Shown here: positions 50,601 through 51,539 of the stretch, in pieces
Layout: each line of letters starts with the position of its first letter
How positions within the stretch are numbered: position 1 is the first letter of the stretch
DNA from: Gryganskiella cystojenkinii
Taxonomy: Eukaryota > Mortierellomycota > Mortierellomycetes > Mortierellales > Mortierellaceae
NCBI GenBank assembly: GCA_015852425.1
Contig: JAAAIG010000190.1
Coordinates: 1-51,539, forward strand
DNA length: 51,539 bases
Direction of reading: 5' to 3'
Program-made: the position numbers and the translations under genes
Notes under the pieces: model-generated
What the model saw: the letters and a program-made list of their open reading frames with translations, nothing else
Told to the model about the DNA's origin: nothing
Databases searched by the model: none

Positions 50601-51021
50601 AGATGCCAAATATATCCCGGAGGTCGGTCGAGGCAGGTTGTTGGAGCTCTGGGCCAAGAAGAGTCAAACGCGTCGCCCAGGGTGGATCAGTATTCACGAG
50701 ACAAAGATTTCGAATGCCGAGTTCAAGGAAATGGAAGCAGACGAAGAGAAAAAGATGGTGGTGGATGACGAGCTAGCAGAACCTCAAGTGAAGGCAGAAC
50801 CAGAGGCGGAATTGGCGGTGGAGGAGGCCATGATGAATGATTTTGAAGAGAAGGATGAGCCACAAGTTATAAAGATCGATCAAGTCCTCTCCGATCTAAC
50901 CTTGCCAGAGAGACCTATCAAAGCGTCGGTGTCTGGTACGAGTACACCAAATTCTTTGGAGGATTTGGACGAGTCTATCCTCGACGAGTTGGTAAATGAC
51001 GATATGGATCTAGATCTCTAG
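47677..51021 (+). CDS. Myb-like domain plus MT-A70 adenine N6-methyltransferase
   Basis: Nine exons (47677-47841, 47970-48053, 48161-48482, 48589-48949, 49049-49354, 49441-49755, 49880-50151, 50248-50363, 50461-51021) keep one frame for 833 residues. Residues 1-190 are acidic/Ser-rich with basic patches. A Myb/SANT-like domain starts near residue 199 (GPWSKKSTEQFMERL, then TSWGVLS and GYQCSSYYRKLL). A Thr/Ser-rich linker follows. The MT-A70 domain (about 518-710) has the catalytic ADPPWNF (DPPW 550-553, base 49974), IWTHKAILPEV, YVENLVWYKLG, YFRNSKEILLMFKRG and a C-terminal RRPGW. DPPW enzymes of this family transfer methyl from SAM to adenine N6 in RNA or DNA; the DNA-binding-like domain suggests DNA, which is inference. 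The tail is acidic and ends DMDLDL. The frame of exon 6 is the least certain part. AATAAA lies at 51054-51059. Confidence 0.85.
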
Positions 51022-51485
51022 AATAGATCCCTGTCGACACGTCCTGACATACAAATAAAAACGTTTAGAATTATAGCAATTCATTTCGGCTGTTTTCACA
51101 ACTGAACGACTCTAGAGGAACAAAGGGCCGGCCATGGACAAGTTGTTTGAGAACCCTTTTTTTTATTTTTTTTATTTTTTTTATTTTTATGAAAGGTCTC
51201 TTATGGGCATGGAATTTATTTATGTTGCCTGTAAGCGTAACAGGTAGAACAACAATATGATAAAATGCTTGTGAACTACAATGAGTCCCCGTCCAAGGAC
51301 AGTTTTAACGCGCAACTACACGCCACCCAAATGGGCCGTGCTGTAAGCATGGGGCATCCGTTCCTGATTTTCAAACTTAAGGGTGATAAACACGTGACAT
51401 TTCAATTTATTTCTGCACACGTGACATTCTCAAATTCGCAGATACTGATTCAAAATCGACTCGGATTTCAGATTCCCAACAAAAA
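51022..51485. other. Intergenic between MT-A70 gene and tRNA-Ala
   Basis: AATAAA at 51054-51059 ends the MT-A70 mRNA. From about 51158 to 51190 a simple repeat of T-runs broken by single A occurs. The remainder leads to tRNA-Ala and contains the paired CACGTGAC motifs described separately. Confidence 0.55.
51391..51428. promoter_or_regulatory. Two direct CACGTGACATT repeats upstream of tRNA-Ala
   Basis: The 11-base sequence CACGTGACATT occurs at 51391-51401 and again at 51418-51428, same orientation, 27 bp apart. The motifs start 95 and 68 bp before the tRNA. Each holds CACGTGAC, the reverse complement of the Cbf1-type site GTCACGTG. Their role is inferred. Confidence 0.5.
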
Positions 51486-51539
51486 GGGGATCTAGCTCAA
51501 ATGGTAGAGCGCTCGCTTAGCATGCGAGAGGCACTGGGA
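51486..51539 (+). tRNA. tRNA-Ala (AGC), cut by the window edge
   Basis: The first 54 nt of a tRNA begin GGGGATCTAGCTC, with D-arm AAATGGTAGA. The anticodon stem CTCGC/GCGAG encloses loop TTAGCAT with anticodon AGC at 51519-51521. The variable region and start of the T-arm follow to the end. The remaining ~18-20 nt lie outside the window. Confidence 0.93.

Overview
The window is nuclear DNA of a filamentous fungus. Its genes carry many short introns (GTAAGT-type donors, C/TAG acceptors). Pyrimidine-rich leaders precede most start codons, and AATAAA signals follow several genes. The gene content is fungal: a septin, tandem chitin deacetylases, a copper-fist regulator and cytosolic-type ornithine aminotransferase. 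Intron density, a homologue of little elongation complex subunit 2, and an MT-A70 enzyme carrying a Myb-like domain point to an early-diverging lineage. Mortierellomycotina is my best guess, by inference only. A 62-base N gap (10223-10284) shows this is a draft assembly.

Layout, left to right: the 3' end of a mitochondrial porin; a 14-exon peroxisomal ABCD half-transporter; a decayed reverse-strand coding region; tRNA-Asp; two tandem reverse-strand chitin deacetylases separated by about 2.8 kb that includes the gap; a reverse-strand copper-fist factor divergent from the Ran GTPase; an ICE2/NARG2 homologue; an orphan start region; Elongator subunit ELP4; a reverse-strand mitochondrial aspartate/glutamate carrier; 3 kb without a convincing gene; beta-tubulin convergent with a Cdc11-type septin; a TMEM184-family membrane protein convergent with ornithine aminotransferase; trans-2-enoyl-CoA reductase (reverse) divergent from a Myb-like/MT-A70 adenine methyltransferase; and a tRNA-Ala cut by the window edge.

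These are independent genes, not an operon or an obvious cluster. Loose themes are transcription and RNA metabolism (NARG2, ELP4, MT-A70 protein), very-long-chain fatty acids (ABCD importer, enoyl reductase), cell wall and cytoskeleton (chitin deacetylases, septin, tubulin) and glutamate metabolism (carrier, aminotransferase). I built each multi-exon model by hand so that every junction keeps one open frame. Protein lengths come from those models and no alignment or database search was run. The strongest leads are the Myb-like/MT-A70 fusion, the fungal NARG2 homologue, a 13-nt microexon, and paired CAYGTGAY motifs upstream of both tRNA genes.
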